Part shown: positions 21,343-30,612 of the stretch, in pieces
How positions within the stretch are numbered: position 1 is the first letter of the stretch
Layout: every line of letters begins with the position of its first letter
Origin: Noviherbaspirillum autotrophicum
Lineage (GTDB): Bacteria; Pseudomonadota; Gammaproteobacteria; Burkholderiales; Burkholderiaceae_D
DNA length: 64,000 bases
NCBI RefSeq assembly: GCF_000818395.1
Contig: NZ_JWJG01000028.1
Location: forward strand, 3,809,561 to 3,873,560
Reading direction: 5' to 3'
Notes under the pieces: model-generated
The model's input: only the letters and a program-made list of their open reading frames with translations
Told to the model about the DNA's origin: nothing
The model's database searches: none
Made by a program: the position numbers and the translations under genes

Positions 21343-22215
21343 TCACACAGTGCCGGGTCGCAGCGGAACAAAATGGCATTCTTCCAAGGTAGTATTTGTC
21401 CACTCGAACTTACTGACCCGTTCGATAAGCTGCAGCACCTGATGACGCTCGCCTACGGGGGCAACCAGCCTGCCGCCGATATTCATCTGATCCAGCAGGG
21501 CCTGCGGAACCTGCAGCCCGGCGGCTGCGAGAATAATGCCATCGAACGGCGCCACTTGCGGAAGCCCAAGCATACCATCACCATAGTGCAAGCGGATATT
21601 GGCAATGCGCAGCGGGCGCAGATTTGTCTTGGCCAGTTCATGCAGGGGCTTGATGCGCTCAATGGAATAGACTTCTTTGGCCACAAGCGAAAGCACCGCC
21701 GCCTGATAGCCGCATCCGGTACCAATTTCCAGCACGCGATTGAGTTCGCCACCATTGGTGTTGGCACGCAGGATCTCGATCATGCGCGCCACGATATATG
21801 GCTGCGATATGGTTTGGTGATGGCCGATTGGCAAGGAAGCGTCGATATACGCCTGGCTGGCCAGCCCGGATTCGACAAACATATGGCGCGGCACCGCTTC
21901 CATCGCCGCCAATACCTTGCTATCCCTGACGCCTTGCTTGGCCACGCGTGCGACCATGGCATTTCGTACGGCACCGGAAACTAGCGGAGAGGCAAATGCT
22001 GCCCCTGCCGTAACGGGTGAGGGACGTGATACTGAGTTGAGCGGGGAATCTGGCGGTGCGTACGAGCGTACGATAGTATTTTGTGCTGCATTTTGGGTAG
22101 CTGTTTGCGGCGTCGCGATCCTGATTGCCGCTGGGGATCCACCGCGTGCAGTGCCAGCCGACTTATCCACCACGGACGACAGCGGCAGTGGAAAGCGTCT
22201 GTCTTTTCCCGTCAT
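21343..22215 (-). CDS. pcm: Protein-L-isoaspartate O-methyltransferase
   Basis: Repairs age-damaged isoaspartyl residues using SAM. The catalytic fold spans residues from about 80 to 290, with the SAM site [15 protein letters not shown] and the substrate-side segment [15 protein letters not shown]. The first 75 or so residues are a low-complexity Ala/Ser/Pro-rich extension that the approximately 210-residue E. coli enzyme lacks. The start is supported by its 4-base ATGA overlap with surE. It is followed 57 bases later by nlpD. Confidence 0.95.
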   Translation of the reverse strand: MTGKDRRFPLPLSSVVDKSAGTARGGSPAAIRIATPQTATQNAAQNTIVRSYAPPDSPLNSVSRPSPVTAGAAFASPLVSGAVRNAMVARVAKQGVRDSKVLAAMEAVPRHMFVESGLASQAYIDASLPIGHHQTISQPYIVARMIEILRANTNGGELNRVLEIGTGCGYQAAVLSLVAKEVYSIERIKPLHELAKTNLRPLRIANIRLHYGDGMLGLPQVAPFDGIILAAAGLQVPQALLDQMNIGGRLVAPVGERHQVLQLIERVSKFEWTNTTLEECHFVPLRPGTV

Positions 22216-22949
22216 GGCAAAGCTTTCTGCAGCACGCCCAGCTGCTGCGAGTGAGTCAGATCAATCTGCAGAGGCGTCACCGACACAAACCCGTCCGAAA
22301 CGGTGCGAAAATCGGTCCCTTCTCCCGCGTCTTTCGCCTTGCCAGCGGGGCCGATCCAGAAAATCTCTCTTCCGTGCGGGTCCAGTGCCTTGATTACCGG
22401 CTCAGACTCATGGCGCTTCCCCAACCGCGCGGCACGAATGCCCTTAATCTGTTCGTATGGAAGATTAGGAATGTTAATGTTTAGCAAATAAGGCTTTTGC
22501 AGCATGTCGAATCCACGCACGACGATGTCGCGCGCAACGCACGCCGCCGCATCAATATGCGCCCAGCCCTTCTCCGCTTGGGAAAAAGCAATCGCCGGAA
22601 TACCAAACAAGAAGCCTTCGGTTGCCGCAGCGACTGTGCCGGAGTACAGCGTGTCATCTCCCATGTTTTGCCCTTGATTGATGCCAGATACGACCAGGTC
22701 GGGCCGGAATGCCAATCCGCCAGTCAACGCAACGTGCACACAGTCTGACGGCGTGCCGTTGACAAAATAAAATCCGTTATCGGCGCGGTAGACCGACAGC
22801 GGACGATCGAGTGTGAGGGAGTTCGAACTTCCGGACCGGTTGCTGTCCGGGGCAACCACGACAACCTCGGCAATGGGACGCAATGCCTCGACCAACGCGA
22901 TGATTCCCGGGGCAAGATAACCATCGTCGTTACTAACAAGAATTTTCAT
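22212..22949 (-). CDS. surE: 5'/3'-nucleotidase SurE
   Basis: A divalent-metal nucleotidase and exopolyphosphatase involved in stationary-phase survival. The 245-residue protein opens with [11 protein letters not shown], the metal-binding Asp pair, and has [22 protein letters not shown]. First gene of the surE-pcm-nlpD-rpoS cluster; its promoter must lie in the 156-base gap shared with the divergent qor-like gene. Confidence 0.96.
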   Translation of the reverse strand: MKILVSNDDGYLAPGIIALVEALRPIAEVVVVAPDSNRSGSSNSLTLDRPLSVYRADNGFYFVNGTPSDCVHVALTGGLAFRPDLVVSGINQGQNMGDDTLYSGTVAAATEGFLFGIPAIAFSQAEKGWAHIDAAACVARDIVVRGFDMLQKPYLLNINIPNLPYEQIKGIRAARLGKRHESEPVIKALDPHGREIFWIGPAGKAKDAGEGTDFRTVSDGFVSVTPLQIDLTHSQQLGVLQKALP

Positions 22950-23035
22950 AAGGCGATTTTAACCGAAGCACATCTCCGCGCTTTCTCCGTTTGCGCAGGG
23001 CGTGTGCGATTCATGATTCGCTAGGGTAATGAATG

Positions 23036-23063
23036 TTGACATTTTGCCGCATAAGCCTAGAAT
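23036..23063 (+). promoter_or_regulatory. Sigma-70 promoter of the qor-like gene
   Basis: TTGACA and TAGAAT are separated by 16 bases on the plus strand, ending 42 bases before the ATG at 23106. The match is five to six of six in each box. A 20-base palindrome starts inside the -10 box and covers the expected transcription start. Confidence 0.7.
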
Positions 23064-23080
23064 AAAACGATCGTTCTATT
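23061..23080. promoter_or_regulatory. Palindromic operator candidate over the qor-like gene start
   Basis: The 20 bases AATAAAACGATCGTTCTATT form an inverted repeat centred at 23070/23071 with one mismatched pair and a perfect AACGATCGTT core. It overlaps the -10 box and the likely start site, the classic place for a repressor such as a TetR-family protein. No such regulator gene is next to it, so a trans-acting regulator is inferred. Confidence 0.55.
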
Positions 23081-23105
23081 TTCTGACCAATAAGAAGGAG
23101 ACAAC

Positions 23106-24086
23106 ATGAAAGCCATCCTCTGCAAGTCTTGGGGATTACCCGAAACCTTAGTTGTAGAGGATCTGCCGGATGTGGTCCCTGGTCCCGGCCAAGTCGCGAT
23201 CGATGTACAGGCAGCCGGCGTCAACTTCCCGGATGTATTGATCATCCAGGGGAAATACCAATTCAAACCGGAGCTTCCCTTCACCCCGGGCAGCGAACTG
23301 GCCGGCATCGTTCGTGCCGTTGGTGAAGGTGTCAGCCATTTGAAGGCAGGCGACAAGGTGCTGGCATTCGTGAGCCAGGGCGCTTTTGCGCAGCAGATCG
23401 TCGCGCCCGCCGCCATGGTGATGCCGATGCCGCCTGGCCTCGATTTCGATACAGCCGCTGCTGTCACGCTTACCTACGGCACCTCGCACCATGCGGTGGT
23501 CGACCGGGCGCAGCTCAAGGCGGGCGAAACCATGCTGGTTCTGGGCGCGGCTGGCGGCGTCGGACTGGCTGCGATCGAAATCGGCAAAGCACTCGGCGCA
23601 CGCGTGATCGCAGCTGCCTCCACCGATGAAAAACTCGACGTCTGCAAGGCGCATGGCGCGGACGCGACAATTAACTACACTACCCAGGACTTGCGAGAGG
23701 CGATCAAGGCCGCGACCGGAGGCAAGGGTCCGGACGTGATCTACGATCCGGTCGGCGGCGTGTATGCCGAACCGGCATTCCGTTCGATTGCCTGGCGCGG
23801 CCGCTACCTGGTAATCGGTTTCGCCAATGGTGAAATTCCGAAACTGCCGCTCAACCTGCCGCTACTGAAAGGCGCATCGCTTGTCGGCGTGTTCTGGGGC
23901 GAGTTCGCCAAGCGCGAGCCGAAAGCGAATCAGGCCGCGATGCGTGAATTGATGGGATGGATGGCGGAAGGGAAAATCAAGCCGCATATCTCCGGACGTT
24001 ATGCACTAGCCGACACGGCACAAGCACTGAACGACATGGCGGCCCGCAAGGTCACCGGCAAAGTCGTGATCCAGCCACAAAGATAA
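23106..24086 (+). CDS. NADPH:quinone oxidoreductase-like enzyme (zinc-free MDR family)
   Basis: A 326-residue medium-chain reductase of the quinone oxidoreductase group, expected to reduce quinones or activated double bonds with NADPH. It has the GroES-like N-terminal half with VNFPDVLIIQGKYQ and PFTPGSELAG, the nucleotide-binding GAAGGVGLAAIEIGKALGA motif and no catalytic or structural zinc cysteines. AAGGAG lies 5 bases before the ATG. It is a stand-alone gene under its own promoter and operator. The physiological substrate is unknown; acyl-CoA-related reductases share this fold. Confidence 0.88.
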   Translation: MKAILCKSWGLPETLVVEDLPDVVPGPGQVAIDVQAAGVNFPDVLIIQGKYQFKPELPFTPGSELAGIVRAVGEGVSHLKAGDKVLAFVSQGAFAQQIVAPAAMVMPMPPGLDFDTAAAVTLTYGTSHHAVVDRAQLKAGETMLVLGAAGGVGLAAIEIGKALGARVIAAASTDEKLDVCKAHGADATINYTTQDLREAIKAATGGKGPDVIYDPVGGVYAEPAFRSIAWRGRYLVIGFANGEIPKLPLNLPLLKGASLVGVFWGEFAKREPKANQAAMRELMGWMAEGKIKPHISGRYALADTAQALNDMAARKVTGKVVIQPQR

Positions 24087-24160
24087 TCGGGTAACGAATC
24101 CATCCGATCAGTGCGCGCTGTCCCGCAACCCATGGCGGGATACCGCACAGTTTTCGGCGG

Positions 24161-25093
24161 CTAGAGGCCTTCGGCCAGGGTTTGGTGCACGAAGGCGGAA
24201 AGAATCAGGCTGTCTCGGCTTGCCACATCCAGGAACTCGATTCCATGCCTGTAGCCTTCGCCTGCTTCAGCCGGTGCGACCGACCGTAGCGCAACCCTGA
24301 GATTCAGAGTTTCATCCTGGTCGGCAGCACGCACCTTGAACCTGATCTGGCCTTCTTCTCCCTTGTTGCCCAATACCTGTTTGCTGACGGCGGATGCACC
24401 GCCGACGCTGATATCGGTCAGGGTCAGGTCTGCATCGCGAGCTGGCTGTCCCAGCGAAAGCGCGGCAACGAGCTTTACCTGAACCCGCACTCCGCGTCGC
24501 ACCACCGTGCAACGCAGCTCTTTCGGATACGACAGATGCAGGTAAGGATACGGGACGTGCACTGACTTCAGTGCGACCGCAATGAACGCATAGGCCTTCT
24601 TGCCAGAAAACGCCCTCACCACGAAAGTCTGCCCGTCGCGCACGAATTCAAGCTTGCCGTCGACCATCGGCGACGTGACGAATATCGACTTGTTCTTGAC
24701 GAAACCGATCAATTGGACCGAGTAACGGGTGTTGGTGTTATCCACCTGCTGCAGGTAAAGCGTCTCGCCGACGTGCCAGCGCACGTCATCCATGGCGACG
24801 ATGATTTCCTTGTTGCTGCTCGTATCCTCCGGTGGCGGCGTATCCACCGGCTTGCGTGCGGCCTTGACCAAAACGGTCTCTTTCGGCCGGGCCGGCGGCA
24901 TTCCCTGTCCCCAGCCGTAATCCTTGATGAAACCATGCTGAATCAGCCCGTCAAGCTGGCTGCGGCTCTCGATCACGCAGCCGGATGCCAGCAGCAGATT
25001 GCCTTGCCCGTCGTAGATCGCTCTCGGCAACGGCTTGCCGATCGCGATGTCGCCCATGCGCACCGGTACGAGTGAAATGGCAGATTCGGACAT
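24161..25093 (-). CDS. PilZ-domain c-di-GMP receptor (YcgR-like layout)
   Basis: A 310-residue cytoplasmic protein with a variable N-terminal region (1-95), a PilZN/YcgR_N-like beta domain (about 98-195) and a C-terminal PilZ domain. The c-di-GMP signature is complete: Arg199/Arg200 to Arg203 in VVRRGVRV and Asp227-x-Ser229-x-x-Gly232 in DISVGG. YcgR proteins slow the flagellar motor when c-di-GMP rises. No flagellar gene is adjacent, so the target is open. The GGDEF-EAL protein at 52290-55268 is a possible source of signal. GAGG lies upstream of the ATG at 25093. Confidence 0.85.
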   Translation of the reverse strand: MSESAISLVPVRMGDIAIGKPLPRAIYDGQGNLLLASGCVIESRSQLDGLIQHGFIKDYGWGQGMPPARPKETVLVKAARKPVDTPPPEDTSSNKEIIVAMDDVRWHVGETLYLQQVDNTNTRYSVQLIGFVKNKSIFVTSPMVDGKLEFVRDGQTFVVRAFSGKKAYAFIAVALKSVHVPYPYLHLSYPKELRCTVVRRGVRVQVKLVAALSLGQPARDADLTLTDISVGGASAVSKQVLGNKGEEGQIRFKVRAADQDETLNLRVALRSVAPAEAGEGYRHGIEFLDVASRDSLILSAFVHQTLAEGL

Positions 25094-25232
25094 GTAACCT
25101 CTTCTAAGGCCAAAGCGAAACGATGAAATTCAGTATCCGGCAGCCTGTTGCAGACACTATGTCAACAACAGTATAGCGGGTAACTAGCTGATTTTGACAT
25201 GCCGTCGATGCACCTCAAGCATCGCGTCGTGC

Positions 25233-27251
25233 CTACTGCCCGTTATTGTCATCGTCCTGCGAAGGCTCGAAGAATGCGCGCGCTACGGCAGCATCGCGGG
25301 TACGCCTGAACGGCGGCAGACTTTGCCAGATGCGGCGACCATATGGCTTGGAAATCAGGCGCGGATCGCAGATCATTAATACTCCGCGGTCGGTTTCGTC
25401 GCGGATCAGACGTCCCGCCCCCTGCTTCAGGTTGATGATGGTCTCTGGCAGCTGGTGATGCACAAAGCCGTTCAAGCCCTTCCGCTCCAGCGCCTCGATC
25501 CGGGCAGCCAGTACCGGGTCGTCCGGCGGCGCAAAAGGAAGCTTATCGATGATTACGAGCGACAGCGCGTCGCCGCGTACATCCACCCCCTCCCAGAAGC
25601 TCTGGCTGCCGATCAGGACCGCATTTCCCGCGGCGCGAAAGCGATCCAGCAACTCGGTACGCCCAGCCTCGCCCTGCACCATCAACGGAAATGGCAGGTT
25701 GCGCTTCGCGAACTCTTCCCGCAAACGCTCAGCCGCACGATTTACTGCGCGTATTGTCGTGCAGAGCAGGAAAGCCCGGCCGCCGGCCGCTTCGATCATG
25801 GGCAGAGCCGCCTCGATGACGGCATCCGTATACTCGAAGGAATTGGGTTGCGGCAGATTTTCCGGCACATACAGCAACCCCTGGCGGCCGTAATCAAACG
25901 GGCTGGGCCAGGATTGCGCCTTCTCATTCCACAGCCCCATTTGAGAGGCATAGTGATTGAAGTCGTTCTTCACCGCGAGAGTGGCAGACGTGAATATCCA
26001 GGCACGCGGCGAACCTTCGCGCTGCTTGCTGAAAATCGGCGCGATCGACAAAGGCGTCTGGTGTAGCTGCAAGGAAGATGAAAACGCTTCCACCCAGAGG
26101 ACACGCTCCTGCTCGTCCGGAACTTTGCCGCCTCCGTCTTGTGCAGGCGCACTCCAGCGCTCGAGCCGGGTGGCGAGTTCGACGGCACGCGTGCGGCATT
26201 GCTCGATCGTTTCCGCTCGCTCTGCCTGATTTTCCAGAACTGCAGTCATGCCCTGCAATTCCTCCTTCAATGTTTCAAGCGCGGGGAAGAAAGCGCTGGA
26301 CGGCGCTATCTGATTGACCGCCAGGCGCACCACGTCCTGCGGGAATGCGAGCCGCAGATCGCGCGCGGCGCGCTCCACCGGCGCCACCACCTTCGCCCAC
26401 TCGGCGCCATCGCGCGCATGGGCCAGCCCTTCGGCCAGCACGTCCCGGCACAGCTCCAACACCTGCGATGTCGACACGCTCTCGCCGAAAAACAGCGTCG
26501 CCGTCTCCGGCAGCTGATGGGCTTCGTCGAAAATGATGGTGTTCGCCGACGGCAGCAACTCGGCAACACCGGTATCCTTTAACGCGACATCGGCAAAAAA
26601 CAAATGATGGTTGACCACTACCACGTCGGCCTGCTGCGCCTCCTTGCGCGCCTTCATCACAAAGCAGTCCTGGTAGTACTGGCACTCGGCACCGAGACAG
26701 GTGTCGCGGGTCGACGTCACCAGGTTCCAGACCGGCGCCGATTCCGGCACTTTCGATAATTCCGCCTTGTCGCCCGAGGTAGTTGTCTTGATGAAGCGAG
26801 AGATTTCGCGGAGATAACCGACATCCTCGCGCGAAGTCAGCCTGCCATTCTGCAGTGTGCGCTCAAGGTGAAAATGGCAGACATAGTTGGCCCGCCCTTT
26901 CAGCAGGGCGACTGACACCGGCGCACTGAGCGCCTTGCGCACTGTCGGAATGTCACGCAGGTAAAGCTGATCCTGCAGATTCTTGGTGCCAGTCGACAGA
27001 ATCACCTTCCCCCCCCACAGCAGCGCGGGGACGAGGTAAGCGAACGTCTTGCCGGTGCCGGTACCGGCTTCGGCAATCAATGTCTGACGTTGCGCCACCG
27101 CTTGCGCGATGGCCTTGGCCATTTCGGTCTGTGACTGACGCGGGCGAAAGCCGGCGACAGTCTGGCTCAACGAGCCCGACGCATCAAACAGCTGCTCGAT
27201 ATCGGCATCATGCTCGCCCAATACGGGCGATGAATCGGAATGTTCTGTCAA
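25233..27251 (-). CDS. DinG/YoaA-family ATP-dependent DNA helicase
   Basis: A 672-residue superfamily 2 helicase of the XPD-like group. Walker A is EAGTGTGKT, the DEAH box is FDEAHQLPE, and cysteines in ANYVCHF, DTCLGAEC and YYQDCF can form the 4Fe-4S cluster of this family. The C-terminal motifs GSQSFWEGVDVRGD and GAGRLIRDETDRG are intact. The frame opens with a TTG and no clear ribosome site, so the start is uncertain, though conserved sequence begins within the first 25 residues. Roles in resolving R-loops or damaged replication forks are known for relatives. Confidence 0.92.
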   Translation of the reverse strand: MTEHSDSSPVLGEHDADIEQLFDASGSLSQTVAGFRPRQSQTEMAKAIAQAVAQRQTLIAEAGTGTGKTFAYLVPALLWGGKVILSTGTKNLQDQLYLRDIPTVRKALSAPVSVALLKGRANYVCHFHLERTLQNGRLTSREDVGYLREISRFIKTTTSGDKAELSKVPESAPVWNLVTSTRDTCLGAECQYYQDCFVMKARKEAQQADVVVVNHHLFFADVALKDTGVAELLPSANTIIFDEAHQLPETATLFFGESVSTSQVLELCRDVLAEGLAHARDGAEWAKVVAPVERAARDLRLAFPQDVVRLAVNQIAPSSAFFPALETLKEELQGMTAVLENQAERAETIEQCRTRAVELATRLERWSAPAQDGGGKVPDEQERVLWVEAFSSSLQLHQTPLSIAPIFSKQREGSPRAWIFTSATLAVKNDFNHYASQMGLWNEKAQSWPSPFDYGRQGLLYVPENLPQPNSFEYTDAVIEAALPMIEAAGGRAFLLCTTIRAVNRAAERLREEFAKRNLPFPLMVQGEAGRTELLDRFRAAGNAVLIGSQSFWEGVDVRGDALSLVIIDKLPFAPPDDPVLAARIEALERKGLNGFVHHQLPETIINLKQGAGRLIRDETDRGVLMICDPRLISKPYGRRIWQSLPPFRRTRDAAVARAFFEPSQDDDNNGQ

Positions 27252-27294
27252 AGCGGAGCGAGGTGGGCAATGCCATTACCCGTGCCCAAAAAGA

Positions 27295-27495
27295 TTAAGC
27301 GGGAATATCAGGAACCAGTTGCATTTTCAGCAAGGTGATATGATCCTTCAGCTGAAGCTTCCGTTTTTTCAGGCGGCGTAACTGAAGCTCGTCATGCCTG
27401 CCATCGCGGTTCAACAGTTCGATGACGGCATCCAGATCACGATGCTCAACTTCCAGCTCGATAATTCGACGCTGTATATCTTCGGATGGGATCAT
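27295..27495 (-). CDS. DUF465 (YdcH family) small protein
   Basis: A 66-residue, highly charged, all-helical protein with the family core DLDAVIELLNRDGRHDELQLRRLKKRKLQLKD split across two helices that should form a hairpin (quoted only to show the Lys/Arg-rich second helix; key residues are Leu35-Lys46). It matches the YdcH/DUF465 family of unknown function, found in many Proteobacteria. It is 43 bases upstream of the helicase gene and may share its transcript. The 274-base gap before the PP2C gene (27496-27769) has no feature I can name other than room for two divergent promoters. Confidence 0.82.
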   Translation of the reverse strand: MIPSEDIQRRIIELEVEHRDLDAVIELLNRDGRHDELQLRRLKKRKLQLKDHITLLKMQLVPDIPA

Positions 27496-27769
27496 GGTCT
27501 GTTCTGGCGAATGCTATGAAGTATATTGTAAGAGTGAATAGCGTGCCCGGCTAGCGTGCCGACATGATTTCAATGCCACAAAACAACTGATTTCTAGCCA
27601 ATATGTAAGATTTTGCAAGAGCATCCGATTGCGCGCCGCCAGCGGAAGAAAGATAACAAAGGTCATCAGACTGCCAGGCAGAAATGTAACAAAGGCTGAC
27701 AAATCCAAAGATGATATTTTCCACATGCCATAATTTCTCGCAGCAAAGCAGTTTAATCTACCCAGACCT

Positions 27770-28576
27770 ATGAGCCAATACAAGATCGAAGCTGGTACAG
27801 GTCAACATATCGGCGACCGCAAGGAACAACAGGACCGCGTCGCCCTGTTTGCAGCGCCGCGCGCACCGGGCTATGTAATGGCGGTAGTGGCGGACGGCAT
27901 GGGGGGATTGAGCGGCGGCGCACTCGCAGCCGAGCAGGTTATCCGCACCGCGAAACACGCATTTGATCTGTTTTCGCCGCAGACCGACGATGTCGAAAAG
28001 ATGCTGGTTGCGATTGCGCAGGAAGCGCACACGGTCATCAGGCTGACCGCCATTTCATCCGAGAAGGAACCTCACAGCACGATCGTCATTCTGGTCGTGA
28101 CACCCGAACGGACGGCATTCTGGGCCCATGTTGGCGACTCGCGGCTGTATCGCTTCTCCGGTCCGAACTTTGCCGAACGCACGATCGACCATTCATATGT
28201 GGAGCGCCTGGTCAAAGCAGGCAAGATGCAGCGTGAAGAAGCGCAAAACCATCACCTGTCCAATGTCCTGGTCAGCGCGCTCGGCGCCGGAGAAAATCCG
28301 CCCGAGGTGACGCTGGGGCGATATGCCGGGCTTCGTGCAGGCGATGCCTTTTTACTCTGCACCGACGGACTCTGGCACTATTTTTCAGAAATCGAACTGG
28401 GTGCCGCGATCGCAATGAACTCACCGCGGCAGGCATCGGAAATGTTGATCGGCAAAGCGCGCGAGCGTGCTGCCGGCAGCTCTGCCGACAACTGCACCTT
28501 GGCTGTCGTGAAATTCGTCGAGCAGCCGAAGGAAGTCAAGACCTACAGCGCGCAAAAAATGCGCCGCGCCGTATAA
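27770..28576 (+). CDS. PP2C-family Ser/Thr protein phosphatase
   Basis: A 268-residue metal-dependent protein phosphatase. Metal-binding motifs are present in order: EQQDRV, VVADGMGGLSGG, AHVGDSRLYR, LCTDGLWHY and SADNCTLAVV. It resembles Stp/PrpC-type enzymes that reverse Ser/Thr kinase signals. No kinase or FHA-domain gene is next to it, so its partner is unknown. It is alone on the plus strand, converging with the secreted coiled-coil gene after 57 bases. No strong ribosome site is seen before the ATG. Confidence 0.9.
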   Translation: MSQYKIEAGTGQHIGDRKEQQDRVALFAAPRAPGYVMAVVADGMGGLSGGALAAEQVIRTAKHAFDLFSPQTDDVEKMLVAIAQEAHTVIRLTAISSEKEPHSTIVILVVTPERTAFWAHVGDSRLYRFSGPNFAERTIDHSYVERLVKAGKMQREEAQNHHLSNVLVSALGAGENPPEVTLGRYAGLRAGDAFLLCTDGLWHYFSEIELGAAIAMNSPRQASEMLIGKARERAAGSSADNCTLAVVKFVEQPKEVKTYSAQKMRRAV

Positions 28577-28633
28577 CGGCACCTGCCCAGGCCAAGCGGC
28601 CGGACGCAGTCGTCGCGGCTTCCTCGCCCCTTG

Positions 28634-29347
28634 TTACCGAGTTGCCGGGGGGGTTGCACGCTGCTGTGCCTCCCTTTCTTTTTCCGCCTTCCTTCGTTCA
28701 ACTTCCTGTTGATGCGCTTGCGCGGCCTGCACCTTTTTCTGATATTCGGCGATATTGTTTGCACGCTTTTGCGCATTGGCCGCCTCGTCGGCTTCTATGC
28801 GCCTGAGCTTTTCCTGGTGCCGTGCCTGGCGGTCGGAGGATCTCGCTTCAGCTTGGACCGCTTTCTCGGCATTCTGTCGCGGTTCAGCCTGGGCTCGCGG
28901 CTGCGCAGCGCGCTCATCCTGCTGGCGCATGCGCTCCTGCCGTTCCTTCTCGTCCTGTACACGCTTTTCTTCCAGCGCCCGGTCGCGCTCAATGACGCGT
29001 TCGCGGCGCTTGAATGCATTTGCTTCGACTTCGACTGCCTTCAGCCCCTCCAGCGCCGCGCGCCGCTGTTCTCGGGCGCCCTCTTCACAGGACGAGGCGA
29101 AAAAGCGGGATAGGCATGCGTTTTTCTCCGCCAAAAAGCGCTGTTCAACCTCCGCCCGCTCCTTGGCTGCATCGACAAGAGCCTGTTCGGCCGCTTCGAC
29201 GGAGCGGATGGAGCCGGAAGGATAACGTGCTGCGACACTTGCGCTTTCGGCGGACTGCGCCGAGACACCCTGAGCAAGGAGCACTACGGAAAAGAACGCG
29301 ATCCGTGCGTGACGTGCGCCTGTTTTCTTTCGCTTATCTGAAGTCAT
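28634..29347 (-). CDS. Exported Glu/Arg/Ala-rich coiled-coil protein
   Basis: A 237-residue protein of unknown function. A basic N-terminus and hydrophobic stretch (residues 17-31, ending in SAQ-SAE) look like a signal peptide. Residues 55-235 are almost all charged helix and should form a long coiled coil. A conserved-looking cysteine pair, CLSRFFASSC, near residues 78-87 could make a disulfide in the periplasm. It ends with a Pro/Thr tail. It is 8 bases downstream of zapE and likely co-transcribed. I recognise the type from Burkholderiales but cannot name a function. Confidence 0.75.
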   Translation of the reverse strand: MTSDKRKKTGARHARIAFFSVVLLAQGVSAQSAESASVAARYPSGSIRSVEAAEQALVDAAKERAEVEQRFLAEKNACLSRFFASSCEEGAREQRRAALEGLKAVEVEANAFKRRERVIERDRALEEKRVQDEKERQERMRQQDERAAQPRAQAEPRQNAEKAVQAEARSSDRQARHQEKLRRIEADEAANAQKRANNIAEYQKKVQAAQAHQQEVERRKAEKEREAQQRATPPATR

Positions 29348-29355
29348 ATCACCCC

Positions 29356-30453
29356 TTACGCAATGGAGCCGGCGACATCGCGCCGTTCGCTTTCCATATA
29401 CTCCGAAGACTGCATTTCGATAATGCGCGACACCGTGCGATGGAATTCATTGGACAGCGTGCCTTCCGTATAAAGCTCATGCGGCTCCACTTCGGCCGAC
29501 ATCAGCAGCTTCACCTTATGGTCGTACAAGACATCGATCAGCCAGGTAAAGCGTCGCGCTTCGGACGACATGGCGGCCGACATGCGCGGCACGCCAGACA
29601 GGATCACCGTGTGAAACTGGCTGGCGATCTCCAGGTAATCGTTTTGCGAGCGGGGGCCGCCGCACAGGGTATGAAAATCGAACCAGATTACGCCGCCCGC
29701 CCGGCGCAGCGACCGGATCTCGCGCTTTTCAATATGGATGCGCGGGTCTTCGTCGGTAGTTTCCGCAATTCGCGCAAATGCGCTGCGCAAGGCATGGTCC
29801 GCTTCCGCGCTCAGTGGCGTGTGGTATGCCTCGACCAGTTCCAGCGCCCTCTTGCGGTAATCCAGACCAGCATCGACATTCAGCACATCGAGCTTTTCCT
29901 TCAGTAGCGCGATAGCGGGAAGAATCCGGTCCCGATGCAAGCCGTCCGGGTACAACGCGTCGGGCACATAGTTCGAGGTCATGACGAACGATACGCCATT
30001 TTCAAACAGTGCCTTCAGGAGGTTGTACAAGATCATCGCATCGGCAATGTCCGATACGTGAAACTCGTCAAAGCAGATCAGCCGGTATTTTTTCGCGATA
30101 CGCCGCGCAACCTCGTCGAGCGGGTCGGCGACACCCTTGAGATCATCCAGCTGCCGGTGCACGCCGCGCATGAATTCATGGAAATGCAAGCGCGTCTTGC
30201 GCACCACCGGCACCACCGAAAAAAAGCTGTCCATCAAAAACGACTTGCCGCGGCCCACGCCACCCCACATATAGACGCCCCGCGGCACATCCGGCCGGCT
30301 GATCAGCCGTTTCAGCCGGCTCGCTCGATGCGACTTGTACCCGACCCAATCGTCGAACGCCTGCTGCAGGCGATCGATCGCGCTGCGCTGTGCTGCATCT
30401 GCCGTGTAACCGCGCTGTGCCAGCGCGTGTTCGTAGAACTCCCTGACGTTCAT
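29356..30453 (-). CDS. zapE: Cell division ATPase ZapE (AFG1 family)
   Basis: A 365-residue AAA+ ATPase; in E. coli ZapE acts on the FtsZ ring under low oxygen or heat. Walker A is GGVGRGKSFL (about residues 64-73), Walker B is ICFDEFHVSDIAD, and the YVPDALYPDGLHRDRILP segment is typical. In related bacteria it commonly follows the odhA-odhB-lpd genes. Here a small lipoprotein gene and a terminator come between, so it probably has its own promoter in 30454-30507. Confidence 0.94.
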   Translation of the reverse strand: MNVREFYEHALAQRGYTADAAQRSAIDRLQQAFDDWVGYKSHRASRLKRLISRPDVPRGVYMWGGVGRGKSFLMDSFFSVVPVVRKTRLHFHEFMRGVHRQLDDLKGVADPLDEVARRIAKKYRLICFDEFHVSDIADAMILYNLLKALFENGVSFVMTSNYVPDALYPDGLHRDRILPAIALLKEKLDVLNVDAGLDYRKRALELVEAYHTPLSAEADHALRSAFARIAETTDEDPRIHIEKREIRSLRRAGGVIWFDFHTLCGGPRSQNDYLEIASQFHTVILSGVPRMSAAMSSEARRFTWLIDVLYDHKVKLLMSAEVEPHELYTEGTLSNEFHRTVSRIIEMQSSEYMESERRDVAGSIA

Positions 30454-30507
30454 ATCTTTTCTATCATCCGTTCCTGCCGCCGATCACTGCGATGCCTCGA
30501 GGGCACG

Positions 30508-30535
30508 AAAAAATGGGCGAGACAGGCTCGCCCAT
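30508..30535 (-). terminator. Intrinsic terminator of the odh operon
   Basis: On the minus strand a 9-bp ATGGGCGAG/CTCGCCCAT stem with a 5-base loop runs straight into TTTTTT. It is 77 bases past the lipoprotein gene and 55 bases before the zapE start, so it ends the odhA-odhB-lpdA-lipoprotein transcript. Confidence 0.88.
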
Positions 30536-30612
30536 ACTGATTGATTAGCACAATTAGTGCCGGGCAAATTGTAAATTATGCCCGTTTTGCGACATTCCGG
30601 CCCGCACGCAAC

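Noticed and set aside
24130-24150. TCCCGC/GCGGGA hairpin between the convergent qor-like and PilZ genes
   Set aside because: Only 6 bp with no T-run on either strand, so not called a terminator.
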